Source: Nitrosomonas sp. Nm34 (GTDB taxonomy: Bacteria > Pseudomonadota > Gammaproteobacteria > Burkholderiales > Nitrosomonadaceae). From it: a stretch of 64,000 nucleotides of DNA. The stretch lies in the NCBI RefSeq assembly GCF_900113925.1, contig NZ_FORD01000009.1:52795-116794 (forward strand). The letters run 5' to 3'. The notes beneath the pieces are model-generated. The model was not told the origin of the DNA. It worked only from the letters and a program-made list of their open reading frames with translations, and did not search any database. How positions within the stretch are numbered: the first letter of the stretch is position 1; every line of letters starts with the position of its first letter. Below, piece after piece: positions 17,980 through 27,363 of the stretch. Made by a program: the position numbers and the translations under genes.

Positions 17980-19164
17980 GTGCCAGCACATGAAGTTGTG
18001 ATACTGAGTGGTATACGCACTGCAATCGGAGATTATGGCGGGGCGTTGAAGAGTGTCGCTCCTGCTATGTTAGCGGCGAAGGTGGTAGGCGAAGCTGTTG
18101 CACGCGCGCGTGTTGATCCTGCTGAGGTTGGTCACCTGGTGTTTGGTCAGGTGATCCACACGGAGGCACGCGATATGTATCTCGCTCGTGTAGCAGCTCT
18201 GCAGGGCGGCTTGCCGCAATCCACTGCAGCTCTGACCTTGAACCGGGTTTGTGGCAGCGGTTTGCAGGCCATTTTATCCGCTGCTCATCTGATCTTGTCA
18301 GGCGATACTGGGATAGCGGTTGCGGGTGGCGTTGAATCGATGAGTCGAGCAGGTTATCTGTTACCGGCGCTGCGCTGGGGTCAGCGCATGAAAGACAGCC
18401 AAGCGGTAGATATGATGATCGGCGCTTTGACTGATCCGTTCGATCAAGTTCATATGGGTGTGACCGCGGAAAATATCGCTAAGAAATGGGGAATCAGCCG
18501 CGAAGAGCAGGATCAAGTTGCCATGGAAAGCCATCGGCGTGCAATCGCTGCCATCAAGCAAGGTTACTTCAAAACGCAGATTCTGCCTATCGAAATTCCC
18601 AGCCGAGCGGGCGTGACGCTGTTCGATACCGATGAACATCCACGCGAGCAAATTAGCCTGGAAAGACTGGCTGGGCTTCCCAGCGTCTTTGAGGAAAATG
18701 GCACCGTCACCGCAGGCAACGCCTCCGGTATCAATGATGGTGCAGCCGCGATGGTGCTCATGCATACGCGAACAGCTGAGCAAAAGAATCTGCATCCGTT
18801 GGCGCGTCTCGTTGCTCATGGTTATGCGGGCGTTGATCCAAGCTATATGGGAGTCGGCCCGGTCCCTGCTGTCAAGCAGGCACTGAAGCGTGCAGGACTC
18901 AAGCTTGCCGATATGGACGTGATTGAATCGAACGAAGCGTTTGCTGTGCAAGCCTGTGCCGTTGCGCGCGAACTCGGATTTGATTCCGCCAAAACGAATC
19001 CCAATGGCGGGGCAGTCGCATTTGGGCACCCGATTGGCGCAACCGGTTGTATTTTATCCATCAAGGCGATCTACGAATTGCATCGTACAGGCGGACGCTA
19101 TGCGCTGGTAACGCTGTGTATAGGCGGTGGGCAAGGGATTGCTGCGATTTTTGAACGGCTTTAA
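17980..19164 (+). CDS. Acetyl-CoA C-acetyltransferase (thiolase)
   Basis: A 394-residue thiolase: the nucleophilic Cys lies in NRVCGSGLQAI (near residue 90), GGVESMSRAGY follows, then NEAFAVQ, the GHPIGATG histidine and the C-terminal CIGGGQGIAAIFE cysteine. It condenses two acetyl-CoA to acetoacetyl-CoA or runs in reverse; with a reductase elsewhere it could feed polyhydroxybutyrate (phaA role) but no such partner lies nearby. The GTG start at 17980 has an AAAAGGAC site. Its close spacing after hslU suggests readthrough. Confidence 0.9.
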   Translation: MPAHEVVILSGIRTAIGDYGGALKSVAPAMLAAKVVGEAVARARVDPAEVGHLVFGQVIHTEARDMYLARVAALQGGLPQSTAALTLNRVCGSGLQAILSAAHLILSGDTGIAVAGGVESMSRAGYLLPALRWGQRMKDSQAVDMMIGALTDPFDQVHMGVTAENIAKKWGISREEQDQVAMESHRRAIAAIKQGYFKTQILPIEIPSRAGVTLFDTDEHPREQISLERLAGLPSVFEENGTVTAGNASGINDGAAAMVLMHTRTAEQKNLHPLARLVAHGYAGVDPSYMGVGPVPAVKQALKRAGLKLADMDVIESNEAFAVQACAVARELGFDSAKTNPNGGAVAFGHPIGATGCILSIKAIYELHRTGGRYALVTLCIGGGQGIAAIFERL

Positions 19165-19202
19165 TAGTATAGCCTATCCATGTAACCGTTTATTGAGCAA
19201 AC

Positions 19203-20690
19203 ATGTCCCCTTCTTCCCGCCATGATCTACAAGTATTATTTATTACACCAGAAGTCTATCCATTGTGTAAAACTGGTGGCCTGGGTGACGTCAGCGCCGC
19301 ATTACCGATTGCTTTGCGTGAATTGAACGTAGATATACGCTTGTTATTGCCTGGCTATCCCGCCGTTATGTCAGGGCTCAAATACAAACGGAAAGTTGCC
19401 ACCTTCAATGATCTCCACCATTTTCCACCTACTACGTTATGGTCAGCTAAACTGGCAGTCAACCATTCGGAGAATATACCGGTGTACATCATCGACTGCC
19501 CTGCGTTGTATCAACGTGAAGGCGGAATTTATCTCGATACCGCCGAGCAAAGTTGGTCGGACAATGTCTTGCGTTTTGGCTTGCTCTCAAAAATGGGGGC
19601 TATTCTATCAAGTGATGTGAGTCCGCTGACTTGGTTTCCTGACATCGCCCATTGCAATGATTGGCAAAGTGGACTCACGCCTGCTTACCTTCATTTTCAT
19701 CCGGGGAAAAAAGCGGCTAGCATGATGACTATCCATAATCTTGCCTTTCAGGGCTGTTTTCCGCCAGAAACAGTGGCTCAATTGGGGTTACCCGCTGCCA
19801 GTTATAATGTGAACGGTGTGGAATATTACGGTAATCTATCGTTTATGAAGGCTGGGCTTTATTATGCTGATCGTATTTCGACAGTCAGCCCCAGTTATGC
19901 CCGCGAAATCCAGCAGGCACCGCTTGGGTTTGGTTTGCAAGGATTACTGGCGGCCCGCAGCCAGCATATTGCTGGCATCGTCAACGGTATTGATACGATG
20001 GAATGGGATCCTGCTACTGATCCTCATCTCAACAAAAACTATTCCAGCAATAACCTGGCTGCCAAAAAGGTGAACAAGCTTGCGATACAGCAGATAATGG
20101 GGCTGGAGGTCGACAGTGATATTTTGCTGTTTGCCGCTATCAGCCGCTTTACCGAACAAAAGGGTTATGATCTCATTCTGCAGATCGCACCGCAGCTCGT
20201 GCAGATCCCCGCCCAACTGGTATTGCTGGGAAGTGGAAATGCCATGCTGGAAGAGCAGTTGGTCAGACTGACAGAGACTTATCCCGGCAAAATAGCTGCG
20301 CACATTGGGTTTAACGAAGCGCTATCTCACCTGGTCGAGGGAGGGGCAGACAGCTTCCTGATGCCGTCGCGTTTTGAACCTTGTGGTCTGAATCAGATGT
20401 ATAGCCAGCGTTACGGCACACCTCCGCTGGTCCATGCTACCGGCGGGTTGATTGATACTGTGGTGGATTGTACTGCGGCTACCCTGGCAGATGGCAGTGC
20501 AAGTGGTTTCCAATTCCATGGTATGACGCCGGAGGCGTTTCTGGCCGGTATTCAGCGCGTGGTAATAGCCTACCGGAATAAGCGGGTTTGGCGGCAGCTA
20601 CAGAAAAATGGCATGAGTAAGGATTTTAGCTGGCGGGCGAGTGCGATGGCATATCGTGAAATTTATCAGTCATTGCTGGCCCCAGTTTGA
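19203..20690 (+). CDS. glgA: Glycogen synthase (ADP-glucose, GT5)
   Basis: A 495-residue starch/glycogen synthase that adds glucose from ADP-glucose to alpha-1,4-glucan. The N-terminal KTGGLGDVSAALP motif (binding ADP-glucose) begins near residue 26, the catalytic GT5 domain includes HCNDWQSGL and NLAFQG, and the GT-B C-terminal part has PSRFEPCGLNQMYSQRYGT and TGGLIDTV. It is a full-length enzyme. The alpha-glucan phosphorylase gene at 24.1 kb provides the opposite reaction, so glycogen storage is likely. The next gene is convergent. Confidence 0.96.
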   Translation: MSPSSRHDLQVLFITPEVYPLCKTGGLGDVSAALPIALRELNVDIRLLLPGYPAVMSGLKYKRKVATFNDLHHFPPTTLWSAKLAVNHSENIPVYIIDCPALYQREGGIYLDTAEQSWSDNVLRFGLLSKMGAILSSDVSPLTWFPDIAHCNDWQSGLTPAYLHFHPGKKAASMMTIHNLAFQGCFPPETVAQLGLPAASYNVNGVEYYGNLSFMKAGLYYADRISTVSPSYAREIQQAPLGFGLQGLLAARSQHIAGIVNGIDTMEWDPATDPHLNKNYSSNNLAAKKVNKLAIQQIMGLEVDSDILLFAAISRFTEQKGYDLILQIAPQLVQIPAQLVLLGSGNAMLEEQLVRLTETYPGKIAAHIGFNEALSHLVEGGADSFLMPSRFEPCGLNQMYSQRYGTPPLVHATGGLIDTVVDCTAATLADGSASGFQFHGMTPEAFLAGIQRVVIAYRNKRVWRQLQKNGMSKDFSWRASAMAYREIYQSLLAPV

Positions 20691-20708
20691 TGGCATGGGA
20701 AGCGACTG

Positions 20709-21641
20709 TTACCACGCCTTCTGCTTTTCTGCGGCTGCCATCAGTTTTTGGTAGGTCGCTAGACGCCGCGCATGAATGTTTCCTTCCTGAGCTGCGAGCA
20801 ATAACGCGCAATTCGGTTCTGTCATGTGCCGGCAATTGCTGAAGCGGCATTGCCCAAGATAGGGGTGGAATTCAACGAAACCGCCAGCCAGCTCACTGTT
20901 ATCAATATGATGTAAGCCAAATTCCTGCAGACCGGGCGAGTCAATGATGGCACTTTTCAAATCAAGATGATAAAGGCGCGTGTGTGTCGTGGTATGACGC
21001 CCGCTATCGAGGGCAGTGGAAATTTCCATCGTGGTGCGTTTGGCACCCGGCATCAATGCGTTGATGATGGTTGATTTCCCCATACCGGACTGGCCAGTCA
21101 GCACACTGGTGTGACCCTGCAGATAAGGTCGAAGCGGTTCGATATTTTGAGTAGCACTGATAGTCAAAACCGGGTAGCCCAGCGAACTATAAAACGATAA
21201 CCTAGCCGCTGCTGTGCGGGCCTGTTCGAGCAAATCAGCTTTGTTGAGTACGATGAGTGCTTTGATCCGCTGATTCTCAGCTGCGATCAGACAACGATCG
21301 ATTAATTCTTCGCTGAAAGTCGGTACCACAGCCACTACAATGATAAGCTGAGTGACGTTGGCGGCAATCAGTTTCTGACGAAACGCATCGCTGCGATAGA
21401 GCAAGCTTGAGCGTGATAATACAGTTTCTATCACGCCTTGGCCCGAAGTGGTAGGAAGGATTTTAACCTGATCCCCGCAGGCAATGCCGCCTTTTTTGCC
21501 GCGCATAACGCACGTTAACAATGCTCCATCGCTTGTTTGGACGCCATACTGCCTGCCGTAGCTAGCAATGACCTGACCTATCACTGATTGAGTAAGTGTT
21601 GTCTTAGTAGAAGACTTTGATCTCAAATTTTGAATAGCCAA
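20709..21641 (-). CDS. rsgA: Small ribosomal subunit biogenesis GTPase RsgA
   Basis: A circularly permuted GTPase that checks 30S maturation. An N-terminal OB fold (VIGQVIASYGRQYGV) is followed by the permuted G motifs NKAD (G4), GQSGMGKST (G1), TTTHTR and DSPGLQEFG (G3), and a C-terminal zinc knuckle (CRFSNCRHMTEPNC). Length 310 residues with the TTG at 21641, which overlaps the end of phhB by 19 bases; a GTG at 21584 is an alternative start, as most homologues begin near the OB fold. It is the last gene of an M48-phhB-rsgA operon. Confidence 0.95.
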   Translation of the reverse strand: MAIQNLRSKSSTKTTLTQSVIGQVIASYGRQYGVQTSDGALLTCVMRGKKGGIACGDQVKILPTTSGQGVIETVLSRSSLLYRSDAFRQKLIAANVTQLIIVVAVVPTFSEELIDRCLIAAENQRIKALIVLNKADLLEQARTAAARLSFYSSLGYPVLTISATQNIEPLRPYLQGHTSVLTGQSGMGKSTIINALMPGAKRTTMEISTALDSGRHTTTHTRLYHLDLKSAIIDSPGLQEFGLHHIDNSELAGGFVEFHPYLGQCRFSNCRHMTEPNCALLLAAQEGNIHARRLATYQKLMAAAEKQKAW

Positions 21642-21961
21642 TCAATTTTGGCAGCACAAATAAAATCATTTTCCGACAATCCATTGATCGCATGCGTCAT
21701 GTATTCGACCTGACACTTGTTATAGCCTACTGTCATGTCGGGGTGGTGATCCTCACGGTGGGAAAGCCATGCCACCGCATTCACAAATGCCATGGTTTGA
21801 TAGTAGTTTTTGAATTCAAAGGTTTTGCTGATTTTATTAGTCATCAGCGACCATCCTTCCAGCTGTTGCATTAATTTATTTGCTTCCTCTGCAGTAAGAG
21901 GGGGCACCCCCCCTTCGCAGGGTTTGCATTGCTTGTTCGTTAGCTCACAGATATCAGCCAT
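21623..21961 (-). CDS. phhB: 4a-hydroxytetrahydrobiopterin dehydratase (PCD/DCoH)
   Basis: A 112-residue pterin-4a-carbinolamine dehydratase that recycles the pterin cofactor of aromatic amino acid hydroxylases. The family signature SHREDHHPDMTVGYNKCQVEYMTH with its catalytic histidines is present. An N-terminal extension with three cysteines (ICELTNKQCKPCEGG) is common in proteobacterial forms. The start has an AGAGGT site. It sits between an M48 protease and rsgA; no phenylalanine hydroxylase is in the window. Confidence 0.92.
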   Translation of the reverse strand: MADICELTNKQCKPCEGGVPPLTAEEANKLMQQLEGWSLMTNKISKTFEFKNYYQTMAFVNAVAWLSHREDHHPDMTVGYNKCQVEYMTHAINGLSENDFICAAKIDWLFKI

Positions 21962-21969
21962 AAATACCT

Positions 21970-23226
21970 CTATACGGAAATAAATTTCTTGAGATGGGCA
22001 ACCCGAATCGCAGCGGGAGGATGGGAGTCATAAAAAGTGGAATGGACTGGATCAGGGGTGAGCGTTGCTGCATTATCCTGATAAAGCTTCACTAACGCAT
22101 GAATCAAATCAGCAGCTGAAGCATGTTGTGCTGCATATTCATCTGCTTCAAATTCATGTTTGCGCGAATATAAGCTGGACAGCGGTTGCAGTAAAAAGGT
22201 AAAGACGGGCATCACGAGAAAAAATAGTAGCACCGCCATTGCGTTGGAAGGAACGGATGGAACAGTCACACCTAATCCTTGATAGAACCAGTTCTGCTGC
22301 ATCAAATAACCTAATAGCCACAAAAAGGCCAGACTGACGATGAATGACCAGACAATGCGTTTGATGATGTGGTGGCGTTTGAAATGGCCAAGCTCGTGGG
22401 CGAGGATCGCTTCTATTTCTGATGGTGCCAGGCGTGACAACAATGTATCGAAAAATACAATTCGTTTCGTTTTGCCAAAGCCGGTAAAATAGGCATTACC
22501 ATGACTGCTGCGGCGTGATCCGTCCATGACAAATAAACCACTTGATTCAAAACCGCACTTATACAAAAGCTGCTCGATCCGCGCTTTGAGAGAAGCGTCT
22601 TGTAATGGCGAGAATTTGTTGAACAGCGGCGCGATCCAGGTTGGATAAATAGCCAGGAGGAAGAGATTGAAAGCGACCCATGCCAGCCAGGCATAAAACC
22701 ACCAGCTATCACCCATTTTCTCCATCAGCCATAACATGACGAACAATAAGGGAATACCCAGCACAATGCCTAATGTATATTGTTTGATCAGATCAGCAAA
22801 AAACATAGCCGGTGTCATCTTGTTGAAGCCAAATTGCTGTTCAATAACAAAAGTCCGGTAATAACTGAATGGAATTTCAATCACACTGAGCAGTAAAACC
22901 GTGCTGATAATGAGCGCCATGCCATGAGGGATCGGATCGGTAAACCAGTTCGCCCAGAAACTTGCAAGGACATTGAGTCCCCCTCCCAGCGTGAGCATCA
23001 ATAATAGAAGAACATGGATAAAGGTGCCGGGAAAACTGAGACGGGTTCTAGCGCAAGTATAATCAGCCGCTTTTTGATGAGCGGCAAGATCAATTTGTGA
23101 GGCAAAATCTTGCGGAACCTGGTTGCGATAAGCGCGGATATGACGGATATGGCGGATCGCTAACCATAGTTGAGTAACAGTGGTCAGTAATAATACAGTA
23201 ATAAATACAGCAGTAAAAGTTTGCAT
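21970..23226 (-). CDS. Membrane-embedded M48 (Ste24/HtpX-like) metalloprotease
   Basis: A 418-residue integral membrane protease. Zinc site HELGHFKRHH (HExxH) lies near residue 280 with the downstream Glu in KHEFEADEYAAQHA. Several membrane spans precede it, including an N-terminal one. It matches the CAAX-prenyl-protease (Ste24) subgroup, which in bacteria probably clears misfolded membrane proteins. The ATG at 23226 (MQTFTAVFITVLLL) is preferred to a longer TTG-initiated form. It leads the M48-phhB-rsgA operon, with 8 bases to the next gene. Confidence 0.88.
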   Translation of the reverse strand: MQTFTAVFITVLLLTTVTQLWLAIRHIRHIRAYRNQVPQDFASQIDLAAHQKAADYTCARTRLSFPGTFIHVLLLLMLTLGGGLNVLASFWANWFTDPIPHGMALIISTVLLLSVIEIPFSYYRTFVIEQQFGFNKMTPAMFFADLIKQYTLGIVLGIPLLFVMLWLMEKMGDSWWFYAWLAWVAFNLFLLAIYPTWIAPLFNKFSPLQDASLKARIEQLLYKCGFESSGLFVMDGSRRSSHGNAYFTGFGKTKRIVFFDTLLSRLAPSEIEAILAHELGHFKRHHIIKRIVWSFIVSLAFLWLLGYLMQQNWFYQGLGVTVPSVPSNAMAVLLFFLVMPVFTFLLQPLSSLYSRKHEFEADEYAAQHASAADLIHALVKLYQDNAATLTPDPVHSTFYDSHPPAAIRVAHLKKFISV

Positions 23227-23274
23227 AGTCAAAATAGCATAGAAAATATAATCGATTAACACTCAAACTTTGTG

Positions 23275-23350
23275 AAAACGAGCGCAGCGAGTTTCGCTAA
23301 AACGAGCGCAGTACTTTTAGCTAAAACGAGCACAGCACACTTTGCTGAAA
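23275..23350. repeat. 24-bp tandem repeat, three copies plus a partial
   Basis: Units start at 23275, 23299 and 23323, each beginning AAAACGAGC and ending in GCT; a fourth decayed copy starts at 23347. It lies in the divergent promoter region between the M48 protease gene and orn, so copy number could influence either gene. Confidence 0.8.
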
Positions 23351-23522
23351 CATGCACCAAACAAGTTTTGACAAAATAAAAGAAAAGTCACAATAAAAAA
23401 CGCAATTATTGGAACACAGCCGTGCTGATTTGTTCACAAATACTTACCCTTCACTAAACATTAAGTGACGGATAGTTTTCAATATGACAAAATCAATCTC
23501 TCAAAATTCAAGAAAATGCATT

Positions 23523-24068
23523 ATGGCACAAGATAGCAATAACCTCATCTGGATCGATATGGAAATGACCGGTCTGAATCCTGATAGCGATCGTATTATT
23601 GAAATCGCTCTGGTCGTGACCGACTCACAACTCAATGTGGTAGCCGAAGCTCCGGTATTAGTGGTGTCACAACCGGTCGCTATACTGGACGGTATGGATA
23701 AATGGAATCAATCGACTCATGCTAAATCTGGACTGATTGATAAAGTTAAAGCTTCCAAGATGACAGAAATGCAAGCTGAGGAAATTATGCTCGCTTTTTT
23801 GCAAAATCATGTTCCGCCTGCAACCTCGCCAATGTGTGGGAATTCGATTTGCCAGGATCGACGCTTCCTTGCTCGCGCCATGCCACAGCTGGAAGCGTAT
23901 TTCCATTACCGTAATCTGGATGTCAGCACGATTAAGGAGTTGGCGAGACGCTGGAAACCTGAAATCATGGCTGGGTTGAATAAAGAAAGTAAGCACGAAG
24001 CGCTAGCAGATATTTATGATTCAATCAAAGAATTAAAATATTATCGTGAACATTTTATCGGCGCTTGA
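23523..24068 (+). CDS. orn: Oligoribonuclease
   Basis: A 181-residue DEDDh 3'-5' exonuclease that finishes RNA turnover by degrading nano-RNAs and pGpG. The motifs are WIDMEMTGL (Asp and Glu), [24 protein letters not shown] (Asp) and [11 protein letters not shown] (His and Asp). The ATG at 23523 ([15 protein letters not shown]) fits related proteins; an in-frame ATG at 23484 would add 13 residues. Tandem repeats lie upstream. It is followed by the phosphorylase gene after 36 bases. Confidence 0.95.
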   Translation: MAQDSNNLIWIDMEMTGLNPDSDRIIEIALVVTDSQLNVVAEAPVLVVSQPVAILDGMDKWNQSTHAKSGLIDKVKASKMTEMQAEEIMLAFLQNHVPPATSPMCGNSICQDRRFLARAMPQLEAYFHYRNLDVSTIKELARRWKPEIMAGLNKESKHEALADIYDSIKELKYYREHFIGA

Positions 24069-24104
24069 TAGTCTCAGTATTTATCTCGGCAAGGAGAGCA
24101 TTCA

Positions 24105-26660
24105 ATGATTAATAAAACAACCTTTACTGTCACCGTTAATCCCAAAATACCGGCTCGGCTATCGCGCATGGAAGAATTAGCCAATAATCTTAGATATAGC
24201 TGGGACCGTGAGACACGTAGTTTGTTTTCTCGTATTGATCCCCGTTTGTGGGGAGCAGCCGGGCATAATCCTAAGGCTTTTCTCAGGCGAGTCGATGAGT
24301 CGTTACTGCACAAGGCTGCATCTGAACGAACATTTCTATCCAGTTATAACAGCGTGCTGTCATCTTATGATGCGTATCATGCCGAACCCTTACAGTACGA
24401 CCATATCGAAGGCTTCAGCCCACCTGACCGGATTGCTTATTTTTGCTTTGAATTTGGTTTTCATGAAAGCCTTCCAGTTTATTCTGGCGGGCTCGGTATC
24501 CTGGCTGGAGACCACTGCAAGGCAGCAAGCGATTTGCGTTTACCACTTGTTGCAGTCGGATTGTTATACCGCCAAGGCTATTTCTTCCAGACCATCGACG
24601 CCCAAGGTATTCAGCAAGCCATTTATACTGATTCAGATTTTGAAGTTCTGCCGGTGAAGCCGGCTTTACATGATGATGGCTCAGAAGTCCATATACAAAT
24701 AGCCTTGCCGGGACGTAACGTAATGGTAAAAGTCTGGCGGGCCATCATCGGCCACGTCAACTTGTATTTGCTGGATACGGATTTACCGGAGAACCCTGAA
24801 CATGACCGCTTGATCACCCATCAGCTTTATGGCGGAGATAAAAATATGCGGATCGAGCAGGAAATCCTTTTAGGGATTGGTGGAGTCCGTGCGTTACAGA
24901 AAATGGGGATTAAACCAACCGTGTGGCATAGTAATGAAGGGCATGCAGCCTTTATGATGCTGGAACGGGCACGCAATCTGGTGCAGCAGGGACTGGATTT
25001 TGCCAGTGCAATGGAGACAGTAGCAGTCAATACCATCTTTACCACGCATACCGCTGTACCTGCAGGACATGATCACTTCTCCAGAGCTATCATGCATGAC
25101 TATTTTGCTGAATTTTGTCATGACTTGAAGATCTCCTGGGAAGAATTTATGGCATTGGGACATATGCCAGGCAGTGATGACTTCAACATGACCACGTTGG
25201 CTATCCATATGTCACGCACGCATAATGGAGTTAGCAAGATACATGGCGATGTCTCCGCCCGTATTTGTCGCGATCTCTGGCCCCAAATTGAGCCAGAGGA
25301 AAATCCTATTACTTATATTACCAATGGCGTGCATGTTCCCACTTTTTTAGCGCAGGAGTGGTCAAATCTATTTTATCGATATCTGGGCTATGAATGGCGC
25401 GATAAAATGTGTGACATTGAATTCTGGTCACGTATTGATAAAATTCCTGATCATTTGTTCTGGAGTGCGCGGCAGACATTAAAATCACAAATGTTCTACG
25501 GTATTCGTGCCCGCCTGACCGAGCAGAATAGACGCAATCGCGGCTCGGAGACGCACCTTGATCGGCTCCTGGAATTGGTTGATCCTATCAATCCCAATGT
25601 ATTGGTATTGGGCTTTGCGCGTCGCTTTGCAACCTATAAGCGTGCAACCTTGTTATTCGAGAATCTCGACTGGTTAAGAAAAATCCTGCTTGACCCAGAG
25701 CGACCTATATTACTCGTTTTTGCCGGCAAGGCCCATCCCGCGGATATTCCTGGCCAGGATTTGATTCGAAGAGTTAGCCAGGTAGCACGACTGCCGGAAT
25801 TTGAAGGGCGGATATTGCTGGTTGAAGGCTATGATATGCGTCTTGCCAGAAGGCTGGTGGCTGGCGTGGATGTTTGGATCAATAATCCTATTTACCCGCT
25901 TGAAGCAAGCGGCACTTCCGGCATGAAAGCAGGGATCAATGGTACAATCAATTTGAGTGTGCTCGATGGCTGGTGGGAAGAAGGCTTTGACGGAAAAAAT
26001 GGCTGGGCCGTTAAACCAGCTTCGGATGATACTGAAGCTGATGTGCGTGATAGAGATGAGAGTCAAGCATTCTACGAAATTCTGCAGGACCAGGTCATTC
26101 CCATGTATTACCACCGAGGAAAGTTCGGTTATTCTGCGGAATGGGTCAAAATGGCCAAATATTCCATGGCTTCTCTGCTGCCGCGCTACAACGCAACGCG
26201 CATGGTAAATGAATATATCAATAAATTTTATGCTCGTGCTCATGCACAAGGTGAGCATTATGCTCAAGATAATTTTGCGAATGCCAAAAAAGTCGCTGCC
26301 TGGAAGGCGAAAGTCAGTGCAGCTTGGGGAGGTGTTTCGCTACGGCGGCAGGATACGCCGTGTAAGCGGATTGACTTCAGCAATGCCCTACATTTCAAAT
26401 TGGCGGCTAAATTAAACGGTTTGCAACCTGACGATGTGGTGGTGGAACTGCTTATTTGTCAAGAGAATAAGAAAGTGAGGTTAAACAGCTACCAGCATGT
26501 TCGTTTCAAGTTTGTGGGAATAAACGAAATGCAGGAACACTTGTTTGAACTGAATTATGTGCCTGAGTTATGTGGTAAAAAGGAATACTATCTACGCATG
26601 CATCCTTATCATCCACTGCTGACTCATCCGCTGGAGATGGGCATGATGGTATGGGTATAA
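24105..26660 (+). CDS. glgP: Alpha-glucan (glycogen) phosphorylase, GT35
   Basis: An 851-residue phosphorylase of the shorter bacterial type with an N-terminal DUF3417 region (residues 10-115). It releases glucose-1-phosphate from alpha-1,4-glucan using PLP. The active site blocks VYSGGLGILAGDHCKAASD, WHSNEGHAAF, ARRFATYKRA and the PLP-lysine segment EASGTSGMKAGINGTINLSV are visible. A GGAGAG site precedes the ATG. It complements glgA upstream. The 3' part past residue 720 holds an additional beta-rich module seen in this subfamily. Confidence 0.94.
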   Translation: MINKTTFTVTVNPKIPARLSRMEELANNLRYSWDRETRSLFSRIDPRLWGAAGHNPKAFLRRVDESLLHKAASERTFLSSYNSVLSSYDAYHAEPLQYDHIEGFSPPDRIAYFCFEFGFHESLPVYSGGLGILAGDHCKAASDLRLPLVAVGLLYRQGYFFQTIDAQGIQQAIYTDSDFEVLPVKPALHDDGSEVHIQIALPGRNVMVKVWRAIIGHVNLYLLDTDLPENPEHDRLITHQLYGGDKNMRIEQEILLGIGGVRALQKMGIKPTVWHSNEGHAAFMMLERARNLVQQGLDFASAMETVAVNTIFTTHTAVPAGHDHFSRAIMHDYFAEFCHDLKISWEEFMALGHMPGSDDFNMTTLAIHMSRTHNGVSKIHGDVSARICRDLWPQIEPEENPITYITNGVHVPTFLAQEWSNLFYRYLGYEWRDKMCDIEFWSRIDKIPDHLFWSARQTLKSQMFYGIRARLTEQNRRNRGSETHLDRLLELVDPINPNVLVLGFARRFATYKRATLLFENLDWLRKILLDPERPILLVFAGKAHPADIPGQDLIRRVSQVARLPEFEGRILLVEGYDMRLARRLVAGVDVWINNPIYPLEASGTSGMKAGINGTINLSVLDGWWEEGFDGKNGWAVKPASDDTEADVRDRDESQAFYEILQDQVIPMYYHRGKFGYSAEWVKMAKYSMASLLPRYNATRMVNEYINKFYARAHAQGEHYAQDNFANAKKVAAWKAKVSAAWGGVSLRRQDTPCKRIDFSNALHFKLAAKLNGLQPDDVVVELLICQENKKVRLNSYQHVRFKFVGINEMQEHLFELNYVPELCGKKEYYLRMHPYHPLLTHPLEMGMMVWV

Positions 26661-27363
26661 AAATTTTGTGTGAAGCGCTATTCTGCAAAATGGTCCGCTT
26701 AGAGATTGTGAAAAAAGGCGGAGCAAGCATTTAAAGCACGGGACGGGCGGAGTGCAGCTATCAGAGAACGAGCCTGATGAGCTTCGATAAAACTAAATTT
26801 TAGCGAGTCTGTGAGGCGGGAGAGATGGGAGTGCCGTCCAATACAGCGATTGAAGGATGCAATAAATTTATTCACATCTTTCAGGTCAGTGTCAGTGATA
26901 TTGACATCATGTTTACACCACATGGGCCTCGCCTGATCTCTCATCCCCTCATATTATTCCATTTCTAAAGCAAACCTGACTTTGTCGGCTTCTCCTTGCT
27001 GTGATTTATACAGTTTGCTGCTCACCTTCGCCTCATGTTTGATGAGAAATGAAACGAGCGTCCCTTGCTATCATTTGATTTGCGATAGCGCAAATTTCTT
27101 CTCCTGATTTAAGAAATCCAGCTTAATTTATGCATCAAGTATCACTGTGAGAGGAAAATTGCATGCAATTGCATTATTGCCTGCTTTATTTGTTACCGAT
27201 TAGCATTAAAAAAAGCTAGATTGGTATACTCAACTGATCCTCCTCCGATAACGAACAGAGCATGGAGGTGAAATGTTAAGCTGCTCTAATACTGAAAGTT
27301 CTTTCTAATGATTGATATGTACGGGTAATTATCTCTCATCCTATTAAAAACAAGGGAATAGGC
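26661..27363. other. Intergenic region before the oxidase cluster
   Basis: About 700 bases. A minus-strand frame of 81 codons (26699-26944) is not supported by a ribosome binding site. The region contains copy 1 of the dispersed palindromic repeat (26956-27055) and, at 27162-27208, a segment resembling 9738-9783. The oxidase promoter probably lies in the last 150 bases. Confidence 0.45.
26956..27055. repeat. Dispersed imperfect-palindrome repeat, copy 1
   Basis: Left arm ATTCCATTTCTAAAGCAAAC and right arm ending in TTTGATGAGAAATGAAA are imperfectly complementary; the middle shares TTGTCGGCTTCTCCTTGC and CACCTTCGC with the other copies at 33907, 45163 and 53812. Confidence 0.75.

Noticed and set aside
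23275..23350. CRISPR array
   Set aside because: Units are directly adjacent 24-mers with no unique spacers and there are no cas genes.
26699..26944. 81-codon minus-strand frame after the phosphorylase gene
   Set aside because: No ribosome binding site and no domain; may be chance in an intergenic region.
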